Shown in pieces: positions 16,376-24,260 of a DNA stretch of 26,727 nt. The translations under genes were made by a program, and so were the position numbers. This stretch comes from an uncultured Pirellulaceae bacterium (lineage in GTDB: Bacteria; Planctomycetota; Planctomycetia; Pirellulales; Pirellulaceae): positions 1-26,727 of the forward strand of contig CAKQWG010000021.1 in NCBI GenBank assembly GCA_934278005.1. The letters are read 5' to 3'. The notes beneath the pieces were generated by a model. That model saw only the letters and a program-made list of their open reading frames with translations, was not told the origin of the DNA and made no database searches. Numbering within the stretch: the stretch's first letter is position 1; every line of letters begins with the position of its first letter.

Positions 16376-17668
16376 CTAAGGAGTGTGGTCGTGTTGCAAT
16401 CGATGATTCAGCAGCGCTTCCGCCTGGTCCAGTACGTCGGCCAGCCATGCGTCGGCCTGACCACCGTCGCCGACCAAATCTTGCAGTTCCGGCGGTAGCT
16501 TGCGCAGCACGGGGCTGAAGTCGTAACCCAAAGCGTTCAGTTGCTCAGGGTTGGCGCGGACCTCCGCAAACAGCTCGGCCAACTCGCCTAAAGCGGCCTC
16601 ATCAACAGCCGCGCCGCCGCCGCTGCGCGAACGGTAATTGGTCCGCAGTTTGACCTTCTCAATCCAAATACTCCCTTGACCGATATCCAACGCGAGCCCT
16701 CGTACCTGATGCACCCAGTGGTCTTGGCGAGCCAACAGATCGCGGTGGACTTTGGTCTGGCCAGTCATTTCAACGCGCACGGCCAGCGGTCTTTCTGACG
16801 CGCAGGACGTCAGCTGAGTGAGCTGTTGAGCGACGCAGTCCAGAACGTCATCAACATGCTGCACCTGAGTAACATCCACGCTGGCAATCTCCCAGCGCAT
16901 CACGTCCAGTGGCTGAAAGACCGGTTCTAGCTGTAGGTCATCCGAGACGGAGACAAGGTAGCAGCCCTTCGGACCCGTTTCGCGAACGTGCCGTCCTTGA
17001 ATGTTGCCTGGAAAGGCGATAAACGGCTCCTGGCATAGCACTTCACGCTTGTGGATGTGACCCAATGCCCAGTAGTCGTAGCCCTTGTTCTTCAGCCCCT
17101 CAAGCGAACAGGGAGCGTAGGAAGCGTGCCCTTCGCGGCCGTCGATGCTGGTGTGCAGCAATCCAATATTCAGGCAACCCCGCACTGCTGCCGGATAGGC
17201 TTGAGATAGGTCCTCGACGACTTTTTCACTAACGAAACTCTGGCCATGGATGGCTACGTCTAGTGCATCAAGGTGCAGGGTTTGCGGTTGTTCATGCGAG
17301 AGCAAACTAACATTGTCGGGCAGCGGCAGAGAGCGCGTCATCTTGTTGGCCGCGTCGTGATTTCCAGCGATCAAAATCAGCGGAATGCCCGCTGCACGCA
17401 GGCGGGCTGCTTGCTTGACAAAATACATCCCGGTCTGGAAATTCTTCCAATCGCCGTCATACAAGTCCCCGGCCACCAAGACGAACTTGACCTGCTGATC
17501 AAGCGCCAAATTAACTAGATTGTGCAAGCCGTCACGCGGGGCGCGGCGTATGTCCTCGACAGGAGCCCCCTCGTATTGTTGAAGTCCCTTAAGCGGGCTA
17601 TCTAGGTGAATGTCCGCAGCGTGGATGAATTTGAAAATTGCTTCTGCCCTCGCAGGGAGTGATCTCAC
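16376..17668 (-). CDS. yhaO: YhaO-like metallophosphoesterase (Mre11/SbcD family DNA nuclease)
   Basis: The product is about 430 aa with a GTG start at 17668. Motifs of the calcineurin-like fold are all present (GTG numbering): HAADIHLD (D19, H21), AGDLYDGD (D68), GNHD (102-105), LLHTS (H172) and GHIH (203-206). They bind the two metal ions used for nuclease action. The C terminus adds the capping region typical of YhaO. The start is uncertain: an ATG at 17785 gives 469 aa but adds unconserved sequence and overlaps the divergent transcript region. An ATT at 17638 with GAGGG upstream would begin right at the conserved IFKFIHAADIHLD. A minus-strand TATATT at 17686-17691 would favour a start at or after 17668. 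Its partner yhaN follows after 9 bp. Confidence 0.9.
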   Translation of the reverse strand: MRSLPARAEAIFKFIHAADIHLDSPLKGLQQYEGAPVEDIRRAPRDGLHNLVNLALDQQVKFVLVAGDLYDGDWKNFQTGMYFVKQAARLRAAGIPLILIAGNHDAANKMTRSLPLPDNVSLLSHEQPQTLHLDALDVAIHGQSFVSEKVVEDLSQAYPAAVRGCLNIGLLHTSIDGREGHASYAPCSLEGLKNKGYDYWALGHIHKREVLCQEPFIAFPGNIQGRHVRETGPKGCYLVSVSDDLQLEPVFQPLDVMRWEIASVDVTQVQHVDDVLDCVAQQLTQLTSCASERPLAVRVEMTGQTKVHRDLLARQDHWVHQVRGLALDIGQGSIWIEKVKLRTNYRSRSGGGAAVDEAALGELAELFAEVRANPEQLNALGYDFSPVLRKLPPELQDLVGDGGQADAWLADVLDQAEALLNHRLQHDHTP

Positions 17669-17893
17669 AAAAAGTCCAATACCGAAATATAGACACTCAG
17701 TCGCCTTTCGGCCAGAACCAACTGCGAGCAAGCCGTGCGCCGGAGGCACGCACCACCTCGCAAAGAGATTGCATGGACTGGACAATTGCTGACGAGCGGG
17801 CGAAAATTAGCGACAGCAGTTAGCCTCAGCGCCCAACCTCAGCCAATGGGCCAGCGCCTCTTGAACGTTCTCGCTTCGAAAGCCAATGCTAGC
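17669..17893. other. Divergent intergenic region between yhaO and the toroid gene
   Basis: This 225-bp region lies between two diverging genes whose starts are both uncertain. It contains a minus-strand -10-like TATATT (17686-17691) and a small inverted repeat CGTGC/GCACG (17734-17750) around GCCGGAG. Open frames from both sides extend into it, from 17785 leftwards and from 17735 rightwards. These extensions overlap each other and carry no recognisable domain, so I treat them as non-coding. Confidence 0.5.
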
Positions 17894-20650
17894 ATGTCCG
17901 ATCGAATGCGATTTTCCGAAATGGCTGGCTTCGATACCGGACATGAGCAACAGCAACCGATCTGGCCACTGAACGTAGTGCTGTTGCTGTTGGGGATAGC
18001 AGTGCTGGGCGTGGCCTTCGCCTTTCTCGACACCGCCGACACGCGGCCGCTGTACAATCCGTGGAGCTATGCGATTGCCACACCCATGGTGTTGCTGCTG
18101 CTGTCGCTGTTGCTCAGCACACTGGTCAGTCGAGTGGTGGAGAAGTCGATGCAGGTGGCTTTTCTGCTGAGCTTGCTGATCCACTTGATATTGATGGTGG
18201 CCGCTGTGAACGTGGTCATTTTTACACGGATGTGGCCAGATGTGCTCGATTCGCTGGCCGCACAGCGAGAAGTGCTCAAGCGTGAAAAGCTGCAGGCTAA
18301 ACAGTATCACCGCCTGTCCAATACGACCCAGAGCGGCAGCCGGCCGGATTATCTGAAGCCGGTCGAGACCGAGCATCAACCGGCCGAAGTGGAACCGGTC
18401 AATTCGCCTAGGCTCACTTTGGCGCGTTCCGAGCGTGCGAACTTGGTAAGTCCATCGCCGGAAATCGAACTGAGCCACACGCCCCATTTGCTGCTCCGCG
18501 ACCAGCCAACGACTTCCACGCCCAGCACTGCGGACCAGGCCGTCAAGCTGTCGCGCAGCGACTCAACTGCGCCGCGCATCGACTCGTCAACTCCGTTAGC
18601 CCCAGCCCATGAACTGGCCGAGTTGGAAGTGGCCGAACCTGCGCCGCTGAGTCCTGCGGCGGCCGCGTTGTCGCGCACCGAGCAGGGGCGAACGAGCGCT
18701 TTGCCTCCAGTCCCTACGCCGTCGGACGTACCGCTTGCCACGATGCTGGGGCAGCAATTGCCGCGCGAGCAACGTCGAGAATTAACCGCGCAGGCCCCTA
18801 CTCCAAATTTTAATGACCTTGCCATGTCGCTACCGCGTAGCACCGCCGGTGGGGCTTTAGGTGCGCAAGCTCCCAGCTCGATGCCTGTTCAGGGAGTGGA
18901 AGCTGTGGGCGTTACCGATCCGCTTCCCAGCCAAGAGATTGTGCTCGGCACGCAGACCACGCCGCAGCGCCGTTCAAGCACGCATCACTCCCGCGCCAGT
19001 CAGCTGCCTTTGCTTGGGACACCGCAAAGTCAACAGGCTGACGAACCGCACAGTTTTTCGAGCGGTCTCAGTGGTCGCTCTCCGTCGCAGTTATCCCACG
19101 CAACGGAGGATGGCGTGGCGGCCGCCCAGGATATAGCTGCGCTGTATGGTGCCGACCGCGATCTGCAGCGTTCAGCGCCGGGACGCACCAGCCGTCCCAG
19201 TCCGACCGTTGTCAGCGGACTGCAAGCGGTACAGGATCAATTGGCGGCCGAGTTGAATGCAACTAACGCAGCGGGCCTCGCACCTGCCGGAGCACCCCTG
19301 TCGCGCCGCAACGCTCGCCAGGGACAGGCTGCAGGTCAATCAAAGTTGCCCTCGACATTGCTCGACATCGATCACATCACCGGGCCGGGAGGGGTCGCGC
19401 CCACGCCGGATCAAGTGGGCGGATTGCTCAACCGCCGCGATGTCTCGCTGGACAATTGGGCGCCGCCCCAATTGGAAACCCAACGGTTCGCTCGTCAAGA
19501 TGTAGGCGGCCCTTTGGCGGCCGGGCAAGTTGAACTGCCCAAGCCGGCGTTCCAGCAACGCATCGATCGACTCAAGGACCAGCAACTGCAGGATGAGTCA
19601 TTGCTGGCTCCGCAGACAGAACTGGCAATCGAGCGTGGCCTGGAGTTTTTAGCTAAGCATCAGCGGCCCGACGGCTCGTGGCGACTGCAAGATTTCGACA
19701 CGCCCGTGCTGATACGCAGCGACACCGCCGCTACCGGTCTAGCGCTGCTGGCGTTTCAAGGAGCGGGCTACACACACAATCAATTCAAGTACTCAGGGGT
19801 GGTCGCTAAAGCGATTGACTTTTTGGTGCGGCATCAGCAGCCCAATGGAGATTTGTATATTCCGCAGAACCCATCCTCCGATCAAAATGCGTGGCTCTAT
19901 TCCCATGCCATGGCCGCCCTAGCACTCAGCGAAGCGGTAGGTATGACTCAGGATGATCAGCTCCGCCCGGCGGCTCAGCGGGCCATTGATTTTATGGTTG
20001 CCAGTCAAGACCCGCACTTGGGCGGCTGGCGCTATCGTCCCGGCATTGGAAGCGACACGAGCGTGACCGGATGGTTCATGATGGCCTTCAAAAGCGGCCA
20101 ACTGGCCGGCTTGAAGGTGCCCCAGGAAAGTTTCGACGCTATCGAAAAGTACGTTGTAGCGAGCCAGAGCTCGCCCGAGCAGCCCCATCTGTATCGATAC
20201 AACCCGTATGCGGCCAACACGCCGCAGCAGCGCCACGGATTGGTTCCGACTTCGGTGATGACCAGTGTGGGACTGCTGATGCGGCTATATTTCGGCTGGC
20301 AACGCGACCGGCCAGAAATGATGGCCGGTGCCGATCACTTGCTCGCCCACCCACCCGAAAACGGTAGTCTCTCTGCCAGTCGCCGCGATACGTATTATTG
20401 GTACTACGCAACGCAGGTGATGTTTCACATGCGTGGCGAGCGTTGGAAGGCCTGGCACGACACTTTGTATCCATTGTTGCTCAATAGTCAAATTGTCGAA
20501 GGTGAAATGGCTGGAAGTTGGGACCCCAACTATCCCACCCCCGACCTGTGGGCGCGCTACGGCGGTCGGCTATACGTCACCACGCTCAATCTATTGTCAC
20601 TGGAAGTCAGCTACCGCCATTTGCCACTCTATGAAGCGACCAGCCAATAG
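17894..20650 (+). CDS. Membrane-anchored protein with a squalene-cyclase/prenyltransferase-like toroid
   Basis: The product is 918 aa from ATG 17894. Three hydrophobic helices lie at about 25-45, 57-79 and 87-110. A Pro/Ser/Gln/Ala-rich region of about 450 residues without visible fold follows. The C-terminal part, about 575-905, has the repeats of an alpha/alpha toroid, with QW-like motifs HQRPDGSW and SQDPHLGGWRY and helices such as SDTAATGLALLAF. Such domains are numerous in planctomycetes and are usually annotated as prenyltransferase/squalene oxidase repeat proteins. A canonical DxDD cyclase acid motif is not evident, so terpene cyclisation is doubtful and a binding role is more likely. 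A further ATG at 17846 is possible. No good Shine-Dalgarno sequence precedes either start. Toroid location depends on topology: three helices would place the N and C termini on opposite sides of the membrane. Confidence 0.85.
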   Translation: MSDRMRFSEMAGFDTGHEQQQPIWPLNVVLLLLGIAVLGVAFAFLDTADTRPLYNPWSYAIATPMVLLLLSLLLSTLVSRVVEKSMQVAFLLSLLIHLILMVAAVNVVIFTRMWPDVLDSLAAQREVLKREKLQAKQYHRLSNTTQSGSRPDYLKPVETEHQPAEVEPVNSPRLTLARSERANLVSPSPEIELSHTPHLLLRDQPTTSTPSTADQAVKLSRSDSTAPRIDSSTPLAPAHELAELEVAEPAPLSPAAAALSRTEQGRTSALPPVPTPSDVPLATMLGQQLPREQRRELTAQAPTPNFNDLAMSLPRSTAGGALGAQAPSSMPVQGVEAVGVTDPLPSQEIVLGTQTTPQRRSSTHHSRASQLPLLGTPQSQQADEPHSFSSGLSGRSPSQLSHATEDGVAAAQDIAALYGADRDLQRSAPGRTSRPSPTVVSGLQAVQDQLAAELNATNAAGLAPAGAPLSRRNARQGQAAGQSKLPSTLLDIDHITGPGGVAPTPDQVGGLLNRRDVSLDNWAPPQLETQRFARQDVGGPLAAGQVELPKPAFQQRIDRLKDQQLQDESLLAPQTELAIERGLEFLAKHQRPDGSWRLQDFDTPVLIRSDTAATGLALLAFQGAGYTHNQFKYSGVVAKAIDFLVRHQQPNGDLYIPQNPSSDQNAWLYSHAMAALALSEAVGMTQDDQLRPAAQRAIDFMVASQDPHLGGWRYRPGIGSDTSVTGWFMMAFKSGQLAGLKVPQESFDAIEKYVVASQSSPEQPHLYRYNPYAANTPQQRHGLVPTSVMTSVGLLMRLYFGWQRDRPEMMAGADHLLAHPPENGSLSASRRDTYYWYYATQVMFHMRGERWKAWHDTLYPLLLNSQIVEGEMAGSWDPNYPTPDLWARYGGRLYVTTLNLLSLEVSYRHLPLYEATSQ

Positions 20651-20832
20651 ACCCAGCTTGGACGCGGCGGTTATATCCTCTAGCGAATCTCGCACGGTTT
20701 CCGACACCGCGTTCGTGCCAGGGCTATTGGCGGGTTGTGGGCCGAGTGGATGCGGTTTCCCAATGCCGCGAAAATCTTGCTAAACTGAGCGGTCGTTCTT
20801 ATTACGTCACCACACCTTGCGCGAGTCCCACC

Positions 20833-21573
20833 ATGCACATCAGTTTTTCCCGAGTCGTGTTAGCTGTCACGCTGTCGCTGGCCTCACCCAGTTGCTGGGC
20901 CCACGAGCCCGCGCTCGATGCGTCTCAGACCATTCGAGCCACCATCGACGACACCGGACCCGGCTGGCGCTCGCTGGGCGAGGAAGATTTCACGCATGTC
21001 AACAGCGCGCCCGATACTTGGTCGTGGAAGGATGGCGTGCTGCACTGCACGGGAAAACCCGTCAGTGTCATGAGAACCACCGAGCAGGTTGGCAACTTTG
21101 AGCTGGTGGTGGAGTGGATGCACGAGAAGCCGGCTGGCAATTCAGGAGTCTTCGTGTGGACTACGCCAGAGTCGATCAAGGAGCTGACGCAGGCCGGCAA
21201 ACCCGGATTGCCGGCCGGCATCGAAGTTCAAATTCTCGATCATGGCTATACCGACATGGTCGCCAAACAGGGCGGGGCCACCGACTGGTTCGGCACCAAC
21301 GGCGATGTCTTTGCAGTGCGAGTTAAGATGACTCCCTTTCCACCGCTGTCTCCCGATGGCTCGCGCAGCTTTCCTCGCAAGCATCTAGCCAAGGGACATG
21401 GAAACTGGAACCAATACTATATTCGCGCGATCAACGGCGAAGTGCGTTTGTGGGTTAACGGAGAAGAGGTCTCCGGCGGGACAGATATTGAGCCCTCGCG
21501 CGGCTACCTGTGCTTGGAGAGCGAAGGCTCGCCGATCCAATTCCGCAAGCTGCGCATCCGCGAGCTGCCCTAG
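20833..21573 (+). CDS. Secreted DUF1080 (3-keto-disaccharide hydrolase-type) protein
   Basis: The product is 246 aa. ATG 20833 is chosen because it begins a good signal peptide (ISFSRVVLAVTLSLASPS, cleavage after CWA near residue 23); the frame is open upstream to 20737 but lacks signal-like character. The mature part has the DUF1080 jelly-roll pattern: GWRSLGEEDFTHVN, DGVLHCTGKP, FELVVEWMHE, NSGVFVW, GIEVQILDHG, NWNQYYIRAINGEVRLWVNG and a final GYLCLESEGSPIQFRKLRIREL. The family is greatly expanded in planctomycetes; some members hydrolyse 3-keto-glycosides and others are uncharacterised. The substrate here is unknown. A weak -10-like TAAACT lies at 20781-20786 in the 182-bp upstream gap. 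The gene converges with mutM, only 35 bp away. Confidence 0.9.
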   Translation: MHISFSRVVLAVTLSLASPSCWAHEPALDASQTIRATIDDTGPGWRSLGEEDFTHVNSAPDTWSWKDGVLHCTGKPVSVMRTTEQVGNFELVVEWMHEKPAGNSGVFVWTTPESIKELTQAGKPGLPAGIEVQILDHGYTDMVAKQGGATDWFGTNGDVFAVRVKMTPFPPLSPDGSRSFPRKHLAKGHGNWNQYYIRAINGEVRLWVNGEEVSGGTDIEPSRGYLCLESEGSPIQFRKLRIRELP

Positions 21574-21608
21574 ATCGCATTGCTCATCACCCTGGCAAGC
21601 GGTTATTC

Positions 21609-22457
21609 TTAACTCGATGCAGAAGCTTTGCGCTGGCAGCGCGGACAGAAGAATGTCGAGCGTTGAGCTTGCACGATGCGGCGGATGACGCCCACGCGAC
21701 AGGTCGCGCAGGCTTGCCCGGCCCGATCGTATACCAAGTGGTAGTTTTGATAGCCGCCCGGATCGTTAAGCGTATTGCGATAAGTGCCATCGGACAGTGT
21801 CGAACCTTCGTGTTCGATGGCCTTGAGCAGGATGGCCTGCATCGCCGCGTGCAGTCTCGCCAGCTTTATCCGGCTAAGTGAAGCGCTGGACTGTTCGGGA
21901 TGTATGCGGGCCACATGCAGCATTTCCGATGCATACAAGTTGCCCACTCCGGCTACCAGGCTCTGATCGAGCAAAGCCACCTTTACCGCCCGTTGCGTGG
22001 CTTTCAAACGCTGCGAAAATTCAACCACGTCAATAACTAACGCATCCGGCCCCAATCTTCCCTCGACGATGCGAGCCTGGATTTCGCGGTTGCGGAGCAG
22101 CTCTACAGTGCCCAGTCCGCGACGATCCCAAAATTGAAGTCTCAATCGGGGCGCGTCGGCAAAGTCGATCTGCAGGCGCACGTGCTCGGCGCTCGGTGGC
22201 TGCTCGATAGCCACCAGCCCAGTCATTTTTGGCTGTAAAATCAATGCCCATTCGCTGGTGTGGATCAACACGCGTTTGCCCAATCGCGAGATGTGCGTCA
22301 CTGGCTTTCCCTGCAACCTGTCGGCGATTATGGAGAGCGTGGGTTTGATAACAATCGGGCGGTAGCGGCACACGGGCTGGCTGACCGACTCGATCGTGCG
22401 GCCAACGATCCGCGCAATGCCGCGGCACATTGTTTCGACTTCAGGCAGTTCAGGCAT
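21609..22457 (-). CDS. mutM: Formamidopyrimidine-DNA glycosylase
   Basis: The product is 282 aa. The start at 22457 is fixed by the invariant N terminus MPELPEVE, because Pro1 after Met removal is the catalytic nucleophile and Glu2 assists. An upstream in-frame ATG at 22502 would block that chemistry. K61 in LGKRVL matches the conserved Lys57 of E. coli Fpg. The helix-two-turn-helix is QSLVAGVGNLYASEML (165-180). The zinc finger uses C250, C253, C271 and C274 with 17 residues in the middle, one more than in E. coli. The enzyme excises 8-oxoguanine and formamidopyrimidines and nicks the site. The start overlaps the end of the AI-2E-family gene by 8 bp (ATGCCTGA), so translation is probably coupled. 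Confidence 0.97.
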   Translation of the reverse strand: MPELPEVETMCRGIARIVGRTIESVSQPVCRYRPIVIKPTLSIIADRLQGKPVTHISRLGKRVLIHTSEWALILQPKMTGLVAIEQPPSAEHVRLQIDFADAPRLRLQFWDRRGLGTVELLRNREIQARIVEGRLGPDALVIDVVEFSQRLKATQRAVKVALLDQSLVAGVGNLYASEMLHVARIHPEQSSASLSRIKLARLHAAMQAILLKAIEHEGSTLSDGTYRNTLNDPGGYQNYHLVYDRAGQACATCRVGVIRRIVQAQRSTFFCPRCQRKASASS

Positions 22458-23991
22458 CGCTCGCGTCACTCGCTGGTGAGCCACCGGGCGACTGGCTCGC
22501 ACGGGCCACGTTCACAGCGGTAGCCGGTGGTCTGGTAGCGGGAGACGGCGCGAGGTCGGCGGGTGGGCCCGCAGACACAGAGGCCGGCGAACTGGCGGCT
22601 GCGGCTGTGCTCAGCACGAACTTGTCTCGATCCAAATTGATCAATTCGCGCTGCAGAATGCTAAGCAGCGTCTGGAGCATGGCGACTACCATCGGGCCTA
22701 CTACAATTCCGATAGGTCCCAGCGACTGCACGCCCCCCAGCACGCTCAGCAGGGCGAGCAGTGGATGCAACTGCGACTGACCGTGCAGTACGACTGCCTT
22801 GACCACATTGTCGATAGTGCCGACCACCAACACGCCCCAGGCGGCCAGCAAGCCCGCCGCCCACGCTTGGTCGTTCATGGCTAGGTAGACACACACGGGA
22901 ATCCAGATGATGGCCGGTCCGACGAACGGAACCATGGCAAAGGTCGTAGTCAACATAACTAGTAGGGCTAGGTATTCCATTCCCGCAAAGTAGAAGCCGA
23001 TACCAGCGGTCAGTCCTTGCGCAACTGCGGAGAGGATCGTGGCCATCACTACGGCGCGACTGATGCGGTCGAATTCCAACAGCAGCTCTTGCTCGTACGT
23101 GTCATCAAGCGGGCTCAAGTGCATGATGCTGCGAAGCATGGAGGGTCCGTCCACCAAAAAAAAGAAGACCGTCACGATCATGATAACTGTGCCGAAAATC
23201 AACTTGGCAATGAAGGAGCCGGTGGCACCGGTCAGTGACAACAGACGCGGCCGAACGTAGGCGATCGCGTGATCAACGTACGATTTGACTTTCTCTCGAT
23301 CCGGATTGACCGCGTCGCGTAGGAAAGCCATCGCGGTGCCGCCCAATAGTGCGGTGCGCAGCGAGCTGAATTTCGATCGAAGTTCGACGGCCAACTTGGC
23401 GGCCCCGAAGTCCTCCTCGCTGGGCTGGCCCACCCTTTTTGACAACTCGATCAGTTCATCGAAGCGGGCATCGAATACCTCCGGTGTTTCTGCTTGCACG
23501 GCCGCCTTGGTATGTATCAGTGTCTGCGTGGTCCGCTCGCCGATCTGTCGCAGTTTGGCGCTTTCGTCGCTGACTACCGAATCGGCAGTGTTCTTGGCGA
23601 TGTCGTCAATTTCCTCACTGATCACATTTAGTTGCTCTAGATAGGGAGGCATTTGCAGCCCCAATGAAGCTCGCAATTGCGAAAATCGCAAAGCGATCGT
23701 CTGCGCATCGTTCTGCTCCAGCAGCCTCAAGCCCTGCATGGCCGAGGCGGTGCTGACGACGGCGATCGGAAGCAGCATCGTCAGCAGGATCAGCAGCGTG
23801 GTGATCGCCGCCGAAACTCGCTCGCGCTGGCCTGTCATCTCGAGCACCCAGCGGTGCAGCGGCCGAAACACAACCACCAGCACCGTTGCTAAAAAGACCG
23901 GGATGAAGAACCCAATCAAGACTTTGTAAAATAGCAAACCTATAAAGACAATGATCGCGATGAGCACCGCGAATGAGATGAGACGTGCCAT
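22450..23991 (-). CDS. AI-2E family (PerM/YdiK-type) membrane transporter
   Basis: The product is 513 aa. Hydrophobic helices at about 5-22, 25-42 and 61-83 are followed by a long, mostly polar segment (about 84-265). The usual C-terminal core comes next, including FGTVIMIVTVFFFLVDGP, MVPFVGPAIIWIPV and the GGVQSLGPIGIVVGPMVVAML motif typical of the family. Members export autoinducer-2, sodium or other solutes; substrate cannot be inferred from sequence. The interhelical segment is longer than I would expect for the family, with charged helical character. The C-terminal tail (about 480-513) is Ala/Pro/Ser-rich. No Shine-Dalgarno sequence is visible upstream of the ATG. mutM follows in the same transcript with an 8-bp overlap. 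Confidence 0.92.
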   Translation of the reverse strand: MARLISFAVLIAIIVFIGLLFYKVLIGFFIPVFLATVLVVVFRPLHRWVLEMTGQRERVSAAITTLLILLTMLLPIAVVSTASAMQGLRLLEQNDAQTIALRFSQLRASLGLQMPPYLEQLNVISEEIDDIAKNTADSVVSDESAKLRQIGERTTQTLIHTKAAVQAETPEVFDARFDELIELSKRVGQPSEEDFGAAKLAVELRSKFSSLRTALLGGTAMAFLRDAVNPDREKVKSYVDHAIAYVRPRLLSLTGATGSFIAKLIFGTVIMIVTVFFFLVDGPSMLRSIMHLSPLDDTYEQELLLEFDRISRAVVMATILSAVAQGLTAGIGFYFAGMEYLALLVMLTTTFAMVPFVGPAIIWIPVCVYLAMNDQAWAAGLLAAWGVLVVGTIDNVVKAVVLHGQSQLHPLLALLSVLGGVQSLGPIGIVVGPMVVAMLQTLLSILQRELINLDRDKFVLSTAAAASSPASVSAGPPADLAPSPATRPPATAVNVARASQSPGGSPASDASDA

Positions 23992-24094
23992 AGTTTGGTC
24001 GAGCGAAGGTGATGGAAAGTGCAGTTGTTGATTTGGTTGGTAACCAGCGGCACTATTGTAGGGTAAACCCAGCTGGGACTGCAGGCTGTTATTT

Positions 24095-24128
24095 ATGGAA
24101 ACCTCCGTGTGTTACACGCCATTTCCAT
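24095..24128. promoter_or_regulatory. Two-part inverted repeat in the AI-2E/ftsY intergenic region
   Basis: ATGGAAA (24095-24101) pairs with TTTCCAT (24122-24128). Inside, CGTGT (24106-24110) pairs with ACACG (24114-24118) around a GTT loop, with short unpaired CCTC and CCA between the two stems. It sits in the 269-bp divergent region, 104 bp upstream of the AI-2E start and 132 bp upstream of ftsY. There is no T-run, so it is more like an operator or RNA hairpin than a terminator. Confidence 0.5.
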
Positions 24129-24181
24129 GAAAACCAACAAATCATGCAACCCCAATTCTCTGTGTGGATGCTGCGCTAGGG

Positions 24182-24187
24182 TACAAT
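24182..24187 (+). promoter_or_regulatory. Candidate -10 box of ftsY
   Basis: TACAAT differs from the -10 consensus at one base and lies 73 bp before the ftsY ATG. It is the centre of a small inverted repeat, GGGTA-CAA-TACCC (24179-24191), which could be an operator overlapping the promoter. No convincing -35 hexamer is visible at the right distance. Confidence 0.35.
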
Positions 24188-24260
24188 ACCCCTGCCGCTG
24201 CGCGGGCCGAGTTGTAATCCCTTGCCAACCATTATCAAAACCAACGTATAGAAGCGAGCC

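Noticed and set aside
17735..17893. N-terminal extension of the toroid protein by 53 residues
   Set aside because: The added sequence is basic and featureless, overlaps the divergent yhaO start region, and the first membrane helix follows naturally from the ATG at 17894. The ATG at 17846 is not excluded.
22458..22502. N-terminal extension of MutM by 15 residues
   Set aside because: Catalysis requires Pro immediately after the initiator Met, so the start must be at MPELPE (22457).
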